The notes: a model not told the origin generated them from the letters alone. Positions 9,573 to 18,368 are shown, counted from the stretch's first letter. The stretch is 64,000 nt of DNA from Tolypothrix campylonemoides VB511288 (GCA_000828075.3 JXCB02000002.1:1478659-1542658), one strand, 5' to 3'. Translations and numbers: made by a program.

Positions 9573-10072
9573 GCAGCACCGAACTCCGATTCTAATGCTT
9601 CGTCGTTATTATCGGCGATCGTTGCCACCACAGTTATCAGGCGGGAAACTTCGCCAGCAGACAAATCTGCTAAAGTACGTGTTGCAAGTACCACAACCTG
9701 GTTTTCAATGATAGCAAAACGCGATTCAAAGGTGCCAGACGCGTTCATCTCCAACAAATGCCGCGTTAACCTGGGTTCATCTTTGGCTGGTAACTTGAGC
9801 ACCACAGACCAAACTGTTAATGTATCTTCATCGGTTGCTCCGGTCAGTTGGACAAACACTTCCACTGTGCCGTACTTGAACTTCCACCTGTTACCACCTT
9901 CTGAAGGATGACTCACCATTGCGCTGTCATCTTGTTCCAGAGTGCCGATAACGTTTTCGATGATCTCTACGTAGTTGATGTCCTTGGTTTCTTCGATAAT
10001 CTCATTGATCAGTTCACCGGTTGATGTGGATTCGCTTGCAACCGTTTCTGGATTGGATTGGTAACTTGTCAT
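9569..10072 (-). CDS. YbjN domain-containing protein
   Basis: 167 residues, acidic, with the YbjN fold pattern: a strand-rich core around SEGGNRWKFKYGTVEVFVQL and RFAIIENQVVVLATRTLADLSAGEVSRLI. YbjN-type proteins resemble type III secretion chaperones and have no firm enzymatic role. The first 35 residues (SNPETVASESTSTGELINEII) are low-complexity and may be disordered. It overlaps the ligase gene by 4 bases, so the two are likely co-transcribed. Confidence 0.8.
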   Translation of the reverse strand: MTSYQSNPETVASESTSTGELINEIIEETKDINYVEIIENVIGTLEQDDSAMVSHPSEGGNRWKFKYGTVEVFVQLTGATDEDTLTVWSVVLKLPAKDEPRLTRHLLEMNASGTFESRFAIIENQVVVLATRTLADLSAGEVSRLITVVATIADNNDEALESEFGAA

Positions 10073-10242
10073 ACAGATTTTTGCCTCGACAGCATAATTG
10101 TTACTAGAGATACTTTATACCTTGTATGCCGCTTAATTTTTAGCTCCTTAGGTAGTAGGCTTCTATCAGCCAGTGTAGGAGTGAAGGGGAACATTATGAA
10201 GATTTGCGGTACATTCTAACAGTAGTGAGGATGCGTGAATTT

Positions 10243-11301
10243 ATGTCTTCTGTTTCCCAAGCTGTCCAAAGTTATGATATCCGTCAGTTGGGTATTAACC
10301 CAAATCATTGGTATGTGGTTGCGCTTTCGCGTGAGGTGAAAACTCAACCAGTGGGTGTGATGCTTTGGAAGCAGGCGATCGCACTTTACCGCGACAGCAA
10401 GGGACAAGTCCATGCTCTAGAAGATAGATGTCCTCATCGATTAGTGAAACTGAGTCACGGACAAGTCGTTGGCGATGAGTTAGAATGCGCTTATCACGGT
10501 TGGCGCTTTAATGATAAAGGTGAATGTGCAGCAGTTCCCTATTTAGCAGATAACCAAAAACTCCCCAATTGCAAAATCCGCCGTTACCCCGTAAAAGAAC
10601 AAGACGGTTTTATCTGGCTTTTCCCCGGAAATGCAGAGACGAGAAATGGCGCTTCTTTACAACCAATGGGTGTACCAGAGTGGGATCATCTCAATTACAT
10701 TGCCACAGTTTCAATTATTAACTGTAACGCCCATTATTCATATTTAATTGAAAACCTCATGGATATGTACCACGGGCATTTGCATGAGGATTATCAGGCT
10801 TGGGCAGAAGCATCGCTGGAATATCTTGACGAAGATGCTCATCGTGTTGATGCTCATTATACAGCACAAAGCTATTATAAAATCGATAAAATTTGGTCAA
10901 TTTCACAATTATTTTTCCCGGCTTTGCGGCGTCTTCATCCTGAACCCTTGAATGTCAGTTATGTTTATCCTCATTGGGTTTCCACATTGGGCAAAGATTT
11001 TAAAATTTACTGTTTATTGTGTCCTGTAAATGAGACACAAACAAAGGCATATTTGATTCATTTCACATCTTTAAATGCCTTTTGGCGATTACACAAATTA
11101 CCTGTGTGGTTTCGGCGGTTTGTGAAAGATAGTTTGTTTGGTGCAGCGCAAAAGTTACTTGATGGATTAGTGCGACAAGATGTACAAATGATTGAAGAGG
11201 AACAGCAGGCGTATTTGCAGAACCCTCAGAGGCGAGGTTATGAGTTGAATCGAGCGTTGGTAAGTGTACAAAGGTTAATGAGAAGTCAAAGCGATTTGTA
11301 A
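10243..11301 (+). CDS. Rieske 2Fe-2S aromatic-ring-hydroxylating oxygenase
   Basis: About 352 residues. The N-terminal Rieske domain has CPHRLVKLSHG then CAYHGWRF, the two Cys and two His cluster ligands. The catalytic domain has the mononuclear iron histidines in NLMDMYHGHLHEDYQ. This is a VanA/PobA-like single-subunit oxygenase; the reductase partner is not nearby and the substrate is unknown. The start is uncertain: ATG 10243 (MSSVSQAVQSYD) or ATG 10231; a TTG at 10204 seems too far upstream. Its last 45 codons are duplicated at about 13281-13429, showing that a second copy of this gene once existed downstream. Confidence 0.88.
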   Translation: MSSVSQAVQSYDIRQLGINPNHWYVVALSREVKTQPVGVMLWKQAIALYRDSKGQVHALEDRCPHRLVKLSHGQVVGDELECAYHGWRFNDKGECAAVPYLADNQKLPNCKIRRYPVKEQDGFIWLFPGNAETRNGASLQPMGVPEWDHLNYIATVSIINCNAHYSYLIENLMDMYHGHLHEDYQAWAEASLEYLDEDAHRVDAHYTAQSYYKIDKIWSISQLFFPALRRLHPEPLNVSYVYPHWVSTLGKDFKIYCLLCPVNETQTKAYLIHFTSLNAFWRLHKLPVWFRRFVKDSLFGAAQKLLDGLVRQDVQMIEEEQQAYLQNPQRRGYELNRALVSVQRLMRSQSDL

Positions 11302-11417
11302 TTAATTACAAATTCATAAATTGTGTTACAGGTTTTGTATTTATTTGGTGTACTGAACACTATGTTTTCGATATTTTATAAGTGCAAAATAAATACAAGT
11401 GTCTTAAAATCCTCTAT

Positions 11418-13259
11418 ATGAGCTACTGCCTCAATCCTTATTGCCAGAAACCCGCCAGTAATCCACCAACGGCAAAATTTTGTCAAAGTTGTGGCACTAA
11501 GCTGCTGTTGAAAGACCGCTATCGAGCTATTAAGCTGATTGGTCAGGGTGGTTTTGGCAAAACCTTCTTAGCGGTAGATGAGGATAAACCATCAAAACCG
11601 CCTTGTGTCATTAAGCAATTTTGTCCGGAAGCGCAAGGTACGAACAACACCCAGAAAGCCGCTGAGTTATTTGAGCGAGAAGCATTGCGGCTGGATGAGT
11701 TAGGCAAACACAACCAAATTCCAGAGTTGTTCGCCCACTTTACCCAAGATAATCGCCAGTATTTAGTACAAGAGTTTATAGATGGGCAGAACTTAGCTGA
11801 AATCTTGGCAGAACAAGGGGCTTTTAATGAAGGGCAAATTCAAGACTTACTTAATAGTTTGTTGCCTGTACTTGAGTATATCCACAATCAGTCTGTGATT
11901 CACCGAGATATTAAACCAGAAAACATCATCCACCGTAATGATGGACAATTAGTTCTGGTTGATTTTGGAGCTGCTAAATATGTTACAGCATCTTCCGAGC
12001 TACAACCGGGAACCAATATTGGTAGTCCGGAATTTGTCGCACCTGAACAAGTTATGGGTAAAGCCATTTTTGCCAGTGATTTGTATAGTTTAGGTATAAC
12101 TTGCATTTATTTACTCACTCAGGTTTCTCCTCTTAACCTATTTGACATATCAGAATATGATTGGGTGTGGCGGCAGTATTTGGTGAATAATCCAGTCAGT
12201 GATAAACTGGGTCGAATTTTGGATAAGCTTATACAACAGGATATTGATTGTCGTTATAAGTCAGCAACTGAGGTACTAGAAGATCTAAATCCTACATCTG
12301 TAAAGCCGCTCAGTGTTGCTCCTTCAAATACTATAAGTGTTGCTCATTCAAATACTATAAATTACCCCTCATTTCGGAACATTCATACCCTTAGTCATTC
12401 AGATGCAGTTTTTGGTGTTGCTTTTAGTCCGGATGGACAGATACTTGCTAGTTGCAGTGGCTACTGGGATAAAAGCATTAAATTATGGGATGTAGGTACT
12501 GGGCAACAACTTTGCACATTTCAAGGGCTATTTGATGGAGTTCGTTGCGTGACTTTCAGTCCGGATGGACAAATCCTTGCTAGTGGTAGTAGCTCTAGAG
12601 ACCCAACCATTAAGCTATGGGATGTTAGCTCTGGGCAGAAGAAAAAAATTCTTAAAGGGCATTCAGATGTTGTTTATTCTCTTGCTTTTACTCCAGATGG
12701 ACAAACCCTTGTCAGTGGTAGTCAAGATAAAACAATCAAGCTATGGGATGTCCTTACAGGACGGGAGCTCAGCACCATCAAGTATCATCACTGGGTGCGT
12801 TCTGTGGCTGTAAGCCTTGATGGACACATTCTTGCCTGTGGTAGTAATGACCGAACTATTAGGCTGTGGAATATGCTAACAGGACGACAACTTTGCACTC
12901 TCAAAGGACATTTTTTTGGAGTTAGTTCCGTCAAGTTTAGTCCAGATGATTTAATCCTTGCTAGTGGCAGTGATGATCGAACTGTCAAGTTGTGGAATGT
13001 TCACACAGCGCAAGAAATTTATACATTTGATAGGCATTCAAGTGCTGTTTTTTCTATAGCCTTTAGCCCAGATGGACAAATCCTTGCTAGTGGCAGTGAT
13101 GACGACACAATTAAGCTGTGGGACGTTATGACAGGGGAAGAAATTTGCACTCTCAATGGGCATTCATCGGGGGTTAATTCTATTAGGTTTAGCCCAAATG
13201 GAAAAGCTCTTGCAAGTTGTAGTTCGGACAATACTGTCAAAATTTGGCACTACGATTAA
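11418..13259 (+). CDS. Serine/threonine protein kinase with zinc ribbon and seven WD40 repeats
   Basis: 613 residues from ATG 11418; the GTG at 11382 is rejected because the paralogue at 13549 starts at the same codon (MIYCLNPNCQKP). Order: zinc ribbon CLNPYCQKP...CQSCG; Hanks kinase domain with GQGGFGKTF, the HRDIKPEN catalytic loop, VDFGAAK for DFG, and APE-like VAPEQVMG; a short Ser/Thr-rich linker with a repeated VAPSNTIS/VAHSNTIN; then seven WD40 repeats each ending K(L/I)W, enough for one propeller. The layout is typical of filamentous cyanobacteria. It probably binds protein partners through the propeller; the substrate is unknown. The gene lies 116 bases after the Rieske gene. Confidence 0.92.
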   Translation: MSYCLNPYCQKPASNPPTAKFCQSCGTKLLLKDRYRAIKLIGQGGFGKTFLAVDEDKPSKPPCVIKQFCPEAQGTNNTQKAAELFEREALRLDELGKHNQIPELFAHFTQDNRQYLVQEFIDGQNLAEILAEQGAFNEGQIQDLLNSLLPVLEYIHNQSVIHRDIKPENIIHRNDGQLVLVDFGAAKYVTASSELQPGTNIGSPEFVAPEQVMGKAIFASDLYSLGITCIYLLTQVSPLNLFDISEYDWVWRQYLVNNPVSDKLGRILDKLIQQDIDCRYKSATEVLEDLNPTSVKPLSVAPSNTISVAHSNTINYPSFRNIHTLSHSDAVFGVAFSPDGQILASCSGYWDKSIKLWDVGTGQQLCTFQGLFDGVRCVTFSPDGQILASGSSSRDPTIKLWDVSSGQKKKILKGHSDVVYSLAFTPDGQTLVSGSQDKTIKLWDVLTGRELSTIKYHHWVRSVAVSLDGHILACGSNDRTIRLWNMLTGRQLCTLKGHFFGVSSVKFSPDDLILASGSDDRTVKLWNVHTAQEIYTFDRHSSAVFSIAFSPDGQILASGSDDDTIKLWDVMTGEEICTLNGHSSGVNSIRFSPNGKALASCSSDNTVKIWHYD

Positions 13260-13280
13260 GTGAAATTGAAAAAGAATGTG

Positions 13281-13429
13281 AGTTTGGCTTGATGCGGCAA
13301 GATGTACAGATCATTGAGGAAGAACAGCAAGCGTATTTGCAGAATCCCCAGAGGCGAGGTGATGAGTTGAATCGGGCGTTGGTGAGCGTGCAAAGGTTGA
13401 TGAGGAGTCAGGTTGACAGGGGAGAATGA
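13281..13429 (+). pseudogene. 3' fragment of a duplicated Rieske oxygenase gene
   Basis: The translated stretch MRQDVQIIEEEQQAYLQNP and the following QRRGDELNRALVSVQRLMRSQ match the C-terminus of the Rieske protein ending at 11301 almost residue for residue. There is no N-terminal part: the fragment starts a few bases after the kinase stop. Stop at 13429. The distance from this stop to the next kinase start (119 bases) nearly equals that in the intact pair (116 bases), so this is the remains of a tandem duplication of the Rieske-kinase unit. Confidence 0.85.
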
Positions 13430-13548
13430 TATTTTGAACCGCAGAGGACGCAGAGGACACAGAGGTAAAGAGAAGCAAGCGATCGCGTTTTCAACAAAGT
13501 CATTTTGGGAATACTTACTGTAGAAATAATCAGCAAAGCATTCCCGGT

Positions 13549-13830
13549 ATGATTTATTGCCTCAACCCCAATTGCCAAAAGCCGCAAAACCTTGATGGAA
13601 CAAAATTTTGCCTGACTTGTGGCTCACAGTTGCTCCTGAAAAACCAATATCAAGCGATTCAGCCAATTGGTGAAGGGGGATTTGGCAGAACTTTCTTGGC
13701 TTTTGATGCACATCGGCTAAATGCTCGTTGCGTCATCAAGCAATTTTTCCCTTTACCGGAAATTCAAGGCAATTCCCAAGCTATGGCGAAGGCGACGGAG
13801 TTGTTTGAACAAGAGGCGAGGCAATTGCTA
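13549..13830 (+). pseudogene. 5' fragment of a second zinc-ribbon Ser/Thr kinase
   Basis: Encodes about 94 residues: zinc ribbon CLNPNCQKP...CLTCG, then the kinase glycine loop GEGGFGRTF and the Lys in CVIKQFFP. It aligns with the kinase at 11418 (about 60% by eye) up to LFEQEARQL, where an IS630-type element begins. No catalytic loop or later kinase sequence is found beyond the element; a toxin fragment lies there instead. So the gene is broken and its 3' part has been lost. Confidence 0.88.
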
Positions 13831-13892
13831 AGCTGCTACGCAGCTTGATTGTATAATTATGAGTTAAGTAATTAAACTATAATCAGCCACCT

Positions 13893-15159
13893 ATGCCAGC
13901 AAAAAACCATCTTTCTCAAGAGCAGAAGGAACGGCTACAAAAAACGCTAAAAGAGCATGAAAATCCATATGTAAGAGAGAAGGTTCTGATTCTATTATTG
14001 ATGAATGATGGAAAAACTTATCAAGAAATTAGTGATTTTTTAGATATTGCATATCCAACAGTAGCATATTGGGCAGTTCATGGCGACCCAGATAACCTAG
14101 AAAGTTTTTTAGATGGAAGAAGAGAAGGTAACTTCCGTAAAGTTACCAAACAATATGAAGATTTGTTGTTAGAAATAGTTGATAAAGAACCAGTAGAATA
14201 TGGATATGAATTTGGAAGATGGACAGCAGCAAGACTAGCAACATATCTCGAAGAAGTAACAGGAATTAAGTTAAGTGGGTCTCAAGTGAGGAGAATATTA
14301 GAGCGAAAAAAGTACGTTTACCTCTGGGCAAAGTATAGCCTGGAGGACAAACAGAATCCTGAAAAACGTAAGGCGTTTAAAGAAAAGTTATCAGAATATT
14401 TAAGAATTACTAAAGAAACACCAGAACGTTTACAGGTATGGTTCTGGGATGAAAGTGGATTTAGTTTAAGAGTGATAAGAAGAAAAAACTGGGGTAAGAA
14501 AGGTACAAGAAAACAAATTACAGGACAAAGGAGAAGAGGAAGAGTAAATATTATGGGAGGGTTACGTTATCATGATAAAAAAAGAATAAACTTTGTCATT
14601 CAAAAAGGAAATGCAGATGTATTTTATGAACAGATAAGAGCCTTGACTCACATCTTGCACCAAGAAAATTTGATGGTACTTCGTTACTCAGTATGAAACC
14701 AAAAGTCCTTTATATAGCGAGAAAAGCCAATAAAAATAATGTAGCTTTATTGCACATATTTTTGGTTTGTACGGTTTTCTACGGATAGGTGCAAGATGTG
14801 AGTTGAATAATTTTCTTTTACAAGAATGGATAGAGCAAGGAAACCCAATTGAAAAATTTCAAGATAGTTCGGCGAAAATAGTTATTATTCTAGATAATGC
14901 TAGCTTCCATAAAAGAAAAGATATTTTAGATAAGATTGAGTCAGAAATGCCAAATATTATTCTAGAGTTTTTACCACCTTATAGTCCAGATTATAACTTA
15001 ATTGAATTGGTTTGGCATTCAGCAAAAGAATATATAGCTCATAGATTGTTCGAGTCCGTATCACAGCTAGAAGAGTTGTTAAAGAAATTACTCAATCAAG
15101 GCGGTCTTGTTATCAAATGGGAGCGCAAGATTAAAAATAAAGGTAATGCTGTTTATTAA
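13893..15159 (+). pseudogene. IS630 family transposase, interrupted by a MITE
   Basis: The first part (13893-14645) encodes an N-terminal HTH region (KTYQEISDFLDIAYPTVAYW), an ISRSO5/winged HTH part and the first catalytic Asp in VWFWDESGFSL. The second part (from 14803) encodes NNFLLQEWIEQG, the second Asp in VIILDNASFHK and the Glu in PDYNLIELVWHSAKEY. Removing 14646-14805 joins IRAL to NNFLL in frame, giving about 370 residues, the normal length. As it stands, frame 1 stops at 14696 soon after entering the insertion, so the enzyme is inactive. Confidence 0.88.
14646..14802. mobile_element. 157-base MITE-like element inside the transposase gene
   Basis: Terminal inverted repeats: ACTCACATCTTGCACC at 14646-14661 and GGTGCAAGATGTGAG(T) at 14788-14803. 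TTG occurs at both borders (14643-14645 and 14803-14805), fitting a 2-3 base target duplication. The interior is AT-rich and has no gene. Precise loss restores the transposase frame, which proves it is a later insertion. The parent transposon family was not identified. Confidence 0.85.
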
Positions 15160-15179
15160 ATTTAGCTGCGTAGCAGCTT

Positions 15180-15299
15180 AGTGGGGAGTATCGAATTGTT
15201 TACAGGTTTTTTCCAGAGCAGGATTTAGTTGAAGTCATTTTGGTTGGTAAGCGTAATGATGATGATGTGTACAAACGATTAAAGCGTTTGTTAGGGTAA
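15180..15299 (+). pseudogene. 3' fragment of a RelE/ParE-type toxin gene
   Basis: Frame read from base 15180: SGEYRIVYRFFPEQDLVEV, then ILVGKRNDDDVYKRLKRLL and a stop. This is the C-terminal part of a RelE-superfamily toxin (the Y-R-I-V-Y strand and the GKR-DD-VY tail). The 5' part is missing: the fragment begins exactly at the IS630 border. Kinase sequence lies on the other side of the element, so the two flanks were not originally one gene. Confidence 0.75.
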
Positions 15300-15371
15300 T
15301 CCGTATCCTACTCCTTGCCTTAGTGAAATGGTGCGTTAGCGTATGCGTAACGCACCCTACTAAATTTAGAT

Positions 15372-16190
15372 TCAAACTTTAGCAGCCGCAACGCTTGGAA
15401 GATTCACTTTCAACCGCTTAAACATAGCTTCCCGTGCTTGCATAGCAAGGGGATCATCCAGAGATGACAGCGTGATAGGCTGTTGATACTTCAGTCGCAA
15501 CGCTGTTTGAATCAACCAGTCGGCGACAAAGGGATTTTTAGGTAACAGAGGACCATGGGAATAAGTGGCGATCGCATTCTGATAAAATGCTCCTTCTGTT
15601 CCATCTTCACCATTATTACCCAACCCGTACGCTACACGCCCCAGTGCTTCCACCTTTCCTAGCTTGGTGCGTCCGCCGTGATTTTCAAAACCAATCAAAT
15701 ACGGTTTACTACCTGTCATTTCTTCCAAGTCCCGCGCCAAACGAGTCGCTGTCACTTCTATGACTAAATTGCCAATACAGCGACGGACATTTTCCCCAGG
15801 ATGCACGGACACCAAATCTAATATCCCCAAACCTTCAATACGCTGTCCAAAACCTGGTTCATAATAGTGTCCCAACAACTGGGGTGAACCACAGGTAAAC
15901 ACTCCTGGAGTTCCATTTTCAATCTTCTCGCGTATTGCTTCCGCCTTTGCTCCCTGCAAATCGCGCATAACTATTTCTTGCTGACGATCTTGTGCGCCAC
16001 CACCAACAATCACATCTACCGAACGAATATCAGTGGCTGTAGCAGTTTGATCTAAAGGTAAAACTTTAACATCATATCCCCGCCACTGGCTACGGCGTTC
16101 TATACAGATGACATTACCCCTGTCACCGTAAGTACTCATCAGCTTTGGATACAGCCACCCAATTGTTAACTCATACTGTTGATTACTCAT
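15372..16190 (-). CDS. gatD: GatD-like type 1 glutamine amidotransferase (lipid II isoglutaminyl synthase)
   Basis: About 272 residues, CobB/CobQ-type glutaminase. The nucleophile Cys is in VFTCGSPQLLGHYY and the catalytic His in IGFENHGGRTKLG; YPKLMSTYGDRGNV is the typical start. With MurT it amidates the D-Glu of the peptidoglycan stem. ATG 16190 is chosen, preceded by AAGAGAT; a GTG at 16214 is possible. It is separated from murT by one SH3-domain gene on the same strand, so the three probably form one operon. Confidence 0.88.
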   Translation of the reverse strand: MSNQQYELTIGWLYPKLMSTYGDRGNVICIERRSQWRGYDVKVLPLDQTATATDIRSVDVIVGGGAQDRQQEIVMRDLQGAKAEAIREKIENGTPGVFTCGSPQLLGHYYEPGFGQRIEGLGILDLVSVHPGENVRRCIGNLVIEVTATRLARDLEEMTGSKPYLIGFENHGGRTKLGKVEALGRVAYGLGNNGEDGTEGAFYQNAIATYSHGPLLPKNPFVADWLIQTALRLKYQQPITLSSLDDPLAMQAREAMFKRLKVNLPSVAAAKV

Positions 16191-16227
16191 ATCTCTTAAC
16201 TCGTAACTTCTCACTTATGATGTTTCT

Positions 16228-17013
16228 TTAGGGACAGGTAGTCACAGGATTGCCACATTGCTCTTCTGGTGCTAGCCATCCTTTCAAGTTTTTGTATTCA
16301 ACAAACGCCCATTGTCCATTCCCGCCCAAAAGCTTCACCTGAGTTGTTGCAGGAATTTTTCCTAACTTGCGGCTTTGGCTACTAGGGCTAGCATAAACAA
16401 AAACGCCGCCCTTGCTACCATAGCCGCGAGTGCTAGTCCCTAACAAGGGAGCATAAACCCATCCTTTTTTACCCGAAAATACAGCTTTTCCTCCTATAGT
16501 TTCGGCTTGACTGATTTGTACCCAATCGCCTTGACAAGCGGTAACAGTCGCAATCACACCTTCTGTGTTTGTGGGGATCTTAGCAATTACCCGCTGGTTA
16601 GAACCAGGACTAGAACGCACATTCAAACCTTGGGGATCTTTATCAATAATGTATGCATCAAATCGACAAGGTACCTGTTTTGTACGCGTTCTCTGTGCTA
16701 ATGAGATAGGTTGGACATTTGTCTGACTTTTCACGCGATCTGGAAAAACCAACGTGAAACCTAACCCTCCAGCCCCCTTCCCACCTCTCCCTAACCCTCT
16801 CCTTTTAGGAGAGGGAAGCGGAAAAACTTTTTTGTGGGAATGGGCTAAGGTAAAAGCCTCTCTCCTTGCAGGAGAGAGGTTTGGAGAGAGGTTTTCCACA
16901 TCCCGTGAAAAGTAAGGGGCATTTGTAAGCGCATAAGAAGTCGGTACTTTTTGAAAAAATTGGCAAGCCGTAAAGCTAGCCAACACCGTAGACACAAAAA
17001 CTATGTGCTTCAT
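16228..17013 (-). CDS. SH3-domain exported protein with in-frame repeat insertion
   Basis: 261 residues. The hydrophobic N-terminus (HIVFVSTVLASFTAC) is a signal peptide, perhaps a weak lipobox. Two bacterial SH3 domains follow, about 115-185 (LNVRSSPGSNQRVIAKIP) and 195-255 (VYASPSSQSRKLGKIP...GWLAPEEQC). Such domains bind cell-wall peptides, which fits its place between murT and gatD. Residues about 38-88 (SPNLSPARREAF...PLPSPKRRGLGRGGKGAGGLG) come from a dispersed DNA repeat inserted in frame between signal peptide and SH3 domains. Function otherwise unknown. Confidence 0.8.
   Translation of the reverse strand: MKHIVFVSTVLASFTACQFFQKVPTSYALTNAPYFSRDVENLSPNLSPARREAFTLAHSHKKVFPLPSPKRRGLGRGGKGAGGLGFTLVFPDRVKSQTNVQPISLAQRTRTKQVPCRFDAYIIDKDPQGLNVRSSPGSNQRVIAKIPTNTEGVIATVTACQGDWVQISQAETIGGKAVFSGKKGWVYAPLLGTSTRGYGSKGGVFVYASPSSQSRKLGKIPATTQVKLLGGNGQWAFVEYKNLKGWLAPEEQCGNPVTTCP
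16757..16905. repeat. Dispersed C-rich repeat inserted in the SH3 gene
   Basis: Contains CCTAACCCTCCAGCCCCCTT, CTCTCCTTTTAGGAGAGGGA and a second inverted pair CTCTCTCCTTGCAGGAGAGAG. The same wording recurs at 28280-28500, 40350-40450, 44375-44435 and 45025-45090. Here it is translated without a stop. Confidence 0.8.
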
Positions 17014-17030
17014 GGCACTTTTTCCCCTAA

Positions 17031-18368
17031 TTACAAAATCTTCCGACCAGTCAGGACTTCTCGCACTTCTAGCATGGCTGAATAGGTAGGAAGAATGTGT
17101 AATGTTTCATTTTCTGGTGTGTGTTCCAGCGCCGTTGCAATTGCCTGCCGTAAATCTTCTTCGACAATCAAATTAAAATGACTATCAGCAGTTTTTTCGC
17201 TGTAACGTAGACGCAGCGCCATGTCATAGAGGCGATCGCCACTCACAACTAAAGTCCCTCCCCGTTCCACCAATTTCTCTGTATCTACATCCCAAATCCA
17301 GGAAACATCAGTTCCATCGGGTGTCCGGTCATTCAATACAAGCAGTGTTGTTTTGTCACTACTTTGAGTCACGACACGAATTGTTTCATTCGTTCCTACC
17401 GGATTTTTTGACAACAAAATTCGTACCCGTTTGCCGTTAATTTCTAAGTCTTCAGCACGACCAAATGCAGCTTGGAAATTGTTAATCGTATCCAGGATAG
17501 TTGCATCATCAACTCCTAACTCACGAGCAGCAGTAGCGGCTGCCAAAGTATTATATTTGTTGTATAAACCTACAAGAATTTGGGGAAATTCCCTGCTATC
17601 AAGCGCAGGTTGACTTCTACTAAAGCCGCATTTAGGACATTGGAAATCTCCTAAATGAGACAAGTAAACACCTTTGTAATCTAAAGAGTGTCCGCAATTA
17701 GGACAGAATATAGAATCGACGGCGTGAGGAATTTCATCTAGATAATTTTCTGGCTCATTTAAGCCAAAGAATAATACCCGTTGGGGTAACTGCTGACCAA
17801 GATAAGATAAAGTTGGGTCATCAGCGTTAGGAATAACAACTGTTTCTGGTGGAAGCGTAGAAATAATTTTTGTCCAGCGCTTGCTAATTGTGTCAACTTC
17901 CCCATACCTATCAAGTTGGTCGCGGAACAGGTTTAAGCACAGAATAATCCGAGGCTGAATCGGTGTCAAAATTTTCGGTAGGATATTTTCATCGACTTCT
18001 AAAATGGCGTAATCAACATCCAAATTGCCTACTAAGTTGGTAGTTTCTAACAGCGCAGTCATCAAGCCGTTTTCTAGATTCGCGCCTGTAGAGTTGTGAG
18101 CAACGCGATACCCTTTGCGTTCTAAAATTGTGACAAGAAGCAGCGATGTGGTCGTTTTGCCATTGGTACCAGCAATCAAAATCACCCCGTTCTTCACTTG
18201 CTGAGTTAATAACTGCAACAGTCGGGGTTCGATGCGACGCGCCAGAGAACCTGGTAAAACACTAGCTGCACCCAATCGCAGCGATCGCACTGCGAAAGTG
18301 ACGCTTTTTGCCACTGACACAGCAAAAGCCAATCGTATCCTGTCTATCAGTTGAATTTTGTTTCCCAC
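17031..18368 (-). CDS. murT: MurT-like Mur ligase (lipid II isoglutaminyl synthase ATPase subunit)
   Basis: 445 residues, Mur-ligase fold. The ATP loop is LIAGTNGKTTTSLLL. A four-Cys zinc ribbon is inserted in the central domain (CPNCGHSLDYK...CPKCGFS), a hallmark of MurT. The C-terminal DUF1727 part has LLSKNPVGTNETIR and LNDRTPDGTDVSWIWDVD. With GatD it forms the amidating complex acting on lipid II at the inner membrane. The start is a GTG at 18368. Head of the murT-SH3-gatD run. Confidence 0.92.
   Translation of the reverse strand: MGNKIQLIDRIRLAFAVSVAKSVTFAVRSLRLGAASVLPGSLARRIEPRLLQLLTQQVKNGVILIAGTNGKTTTSLLLVTILERKGYRVAHNSTGANLENGLMTALLETTNLVGNLDVDYAILEVDENILPKILTPIQPRIILCLNLFRDQLDRYGEVDTISKRWTKIISTLPPETVVIPNADDPTLSYLGQQLPQRVLFFGLNEPENYLDEIPHAVDSIFCPNCGHSLDYKGVYLSHLGDFQCPKCGFSRSQPALDSREFPQILVGLYNKYNTLAAATAARELGVDDATILDTINNFQAAFGRAEDLEINGKRVRILLSKNPVGTNETIRVVTQSSDKTTLLVLNDRTPDGTDVSWIWDVDTEKLVERGGTLVVSGDRLYDMALRLRYSEKTADSHFNLIVEEDLRQAIATALEHTPENETLHILPTYSAMLEVREVLTGRKIL

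Larger units (their letters stand above)
13831..15178 (+). mobile_element. IS630-type insertion sequence with palindromic ends
   Basis: 1348 bases bounded on both sides by TA (13829-13830 and 15179-15180), the target duplication of IS630/Tc1-mariner elements. Inverted ends AGCTGCTACGCAGCT match over 15 bases. Each end is itself a near-perfect palindrome (AGCTGC-TAC-GCAGCT). One DDE transposase gene lies inside, now split by a smaller insertion at 14646-14802. The AT content is higher than in the neighbouring genes. Confidence 0.9.

Noticed and set aside
14767..15159. Independent second transposase gene
   Set aside because: It is the 3' half of the IS630 transposase; its first codons lie in the right arm of the inserted MITE.
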